Assembly: GCA_022510815.1 (NCBI GenBank)
Contig: JAFLST010000019.1
Coordinates: 19,276-51,587 of the forward strand
Reading direction: 5' to 3'
DNA: 32,312 nt
DNA from: Christensenellaceae bacterium
Lineage (GTDB): Bacteria > Bacillota > Clostridia > Christensenellales > Aristaeellaceae
The notes under the pieces are model-generated. The model saw only the letters and a program-made list of their open reading frames with translations. It had not been told where the DNA came from and did no database searches. Numbering within the stretch: the stretch's first letter is position 1; the number at the start of each line of letters is the position of its first letter. Below, one piece after another: positions 31,958 through 32,312 of the stretch. A program made the translations under genes and the position numbers.

Positions 31958-32312
31958 TTGATTGCAGATGCAGAGGGTCCAAGCCATCATGTATCATGGT
32001 GGATTCCTTCGATTGTTCTCGCTGTAGCCGCAGCATGAAGGGAAAGATTAAGAGGAGCACCCTTGGCCGTTGTTTTTTTGCTGATGCTGTGCCTGTGTGT
32101 TCTTGAGCACGGCAAGTCTGGACGGCAGTCGCCGAGACAGACTCAGCGATCGTGGTCGGTACGCTGCCGCTGTGGAGGCTACGGATGGCTGACACGAACG
32201 TAATGCCGGAACTGACTGAAACACCAATGCTGACCGAAATGCCCGATTTGACTAGGCCCCCCGGAATGACGAAGAATCCGGAAAGCACAACACCAAAAAC
32301 TGGTGATGGGCC
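31958..32312 (+). pseudogene. Decayed or frameshifted small surface-protein-like gene, 3' partial
   Basis: A strong ribosome site (GAGGAGGTG, 31945-31953) precedes a TTG at 31958. That frame encodes 26 residues ending in a hydrophobic stretch (SWWIPSIVLAVAAA) and stops at 32036-32038, overlapping an ATG at 32035 as ATGA. The ATG frame (MKGKIKRST...) stops at 32104. A hydrophobic signal-like segment (LAVVFLLMLCLCVL) lies in the +1 frame and joins the ATG frame if the T7 run at 32073-32079 loses one T. From 32185 the ATG frame encodes a Pro/Thr-rich stretch (ELTETPMLTEMPDLT) reaching TPKTGDG, similar to a sortase sorting signal, at the window end. At least two indels are needed for one gene. 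It could instead be two tiny genes or assembly errors. Confidence 0.4.

Noticed and set aside
31923-32288. 121-codon minus-strand ORF at the right end
   Set aside because: No ribosome site or domain; low-complexity Ser/Val-rich shadow of the PT-rich remnant on the plus strand.

Overview
The window is a high-GC (roughly 60 percent by eye) chromosomal segment of a spore-forming, probably gut-associated member of the Clostridia. The evidence is the gene order yqfC-yqfD-phoH-yqfF-ybeY-cdd-era, strong GGAGG ribosome binding sites, TTGACA/TATAAT promoters, PT-rich surface proteins with SH3 domains, and divided Trk and Opp transporters. A Christensenellales-like relative is my best guess, but only a guess. 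High GC3 produces many long antisense ORFs (one is 875 codons, opposite yqfF); these are treated as shadows.

Layout. (1) 1-3287: 3' part of a large cell-surface protein (PTDV repeats, MucBP-like and SH3 domains, one membrane segment, long cytosolic tail). (2) 3401-6213, minus: potassium uptake operon trkA-trkH. (3) 6444-7109: a left-handed beta-helix protein, then 7106-8034: an Erm-type 23S rRNA methyltransferase behind a consensus promoter, a leader peptide ending in RLRK and an intrinsic terminator, followed by a convergent small P-loop kinase. (4) 8628-15314: sporulation pair yqfC-yqfD with a SigE-like promoter, then phoH, the 7TM-HD c-di-AMP phosphodiesterase yqfF/pgpH, a single-ORF ybeY-cdd fusion and era. 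A vegetative promoter lies inside the end of yqfD. (5) 15359-20173, minus: murC, a GNAT acetyltransferase, CTP synthase (pyrG) and an RlmI-like methyltransferase. (6) 20310-21915: a YwiB-like protein, an unknown protein and a metallo-beta-lactamase-fold hydrolase. (7) 22084-24785: a secreted SH3/peptidoglycan-binding protein, upp and a short QueG-like Fe-S protein. (8) 25108-30775: a complete Opp/Dpp-type peptide ABC transporter. (9) 30990-31847: a divergent DegV protein, followed by a decayed surface-protein-like region running off the end.

The most interesting items are: the erm locus, whose parts are arranged as expected for macrolide-responsive transcription attenuation (an RLR leader directly abutting the terminator stem); the YbeY-cytidine deaminase fusion; and a CTP synthase whose glutaminase nucleophile cysteine is glycine, with neighbouring glutaminase motifs also degraded. 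All assignments come from reading the sequence; no searches or folding calculations were run.
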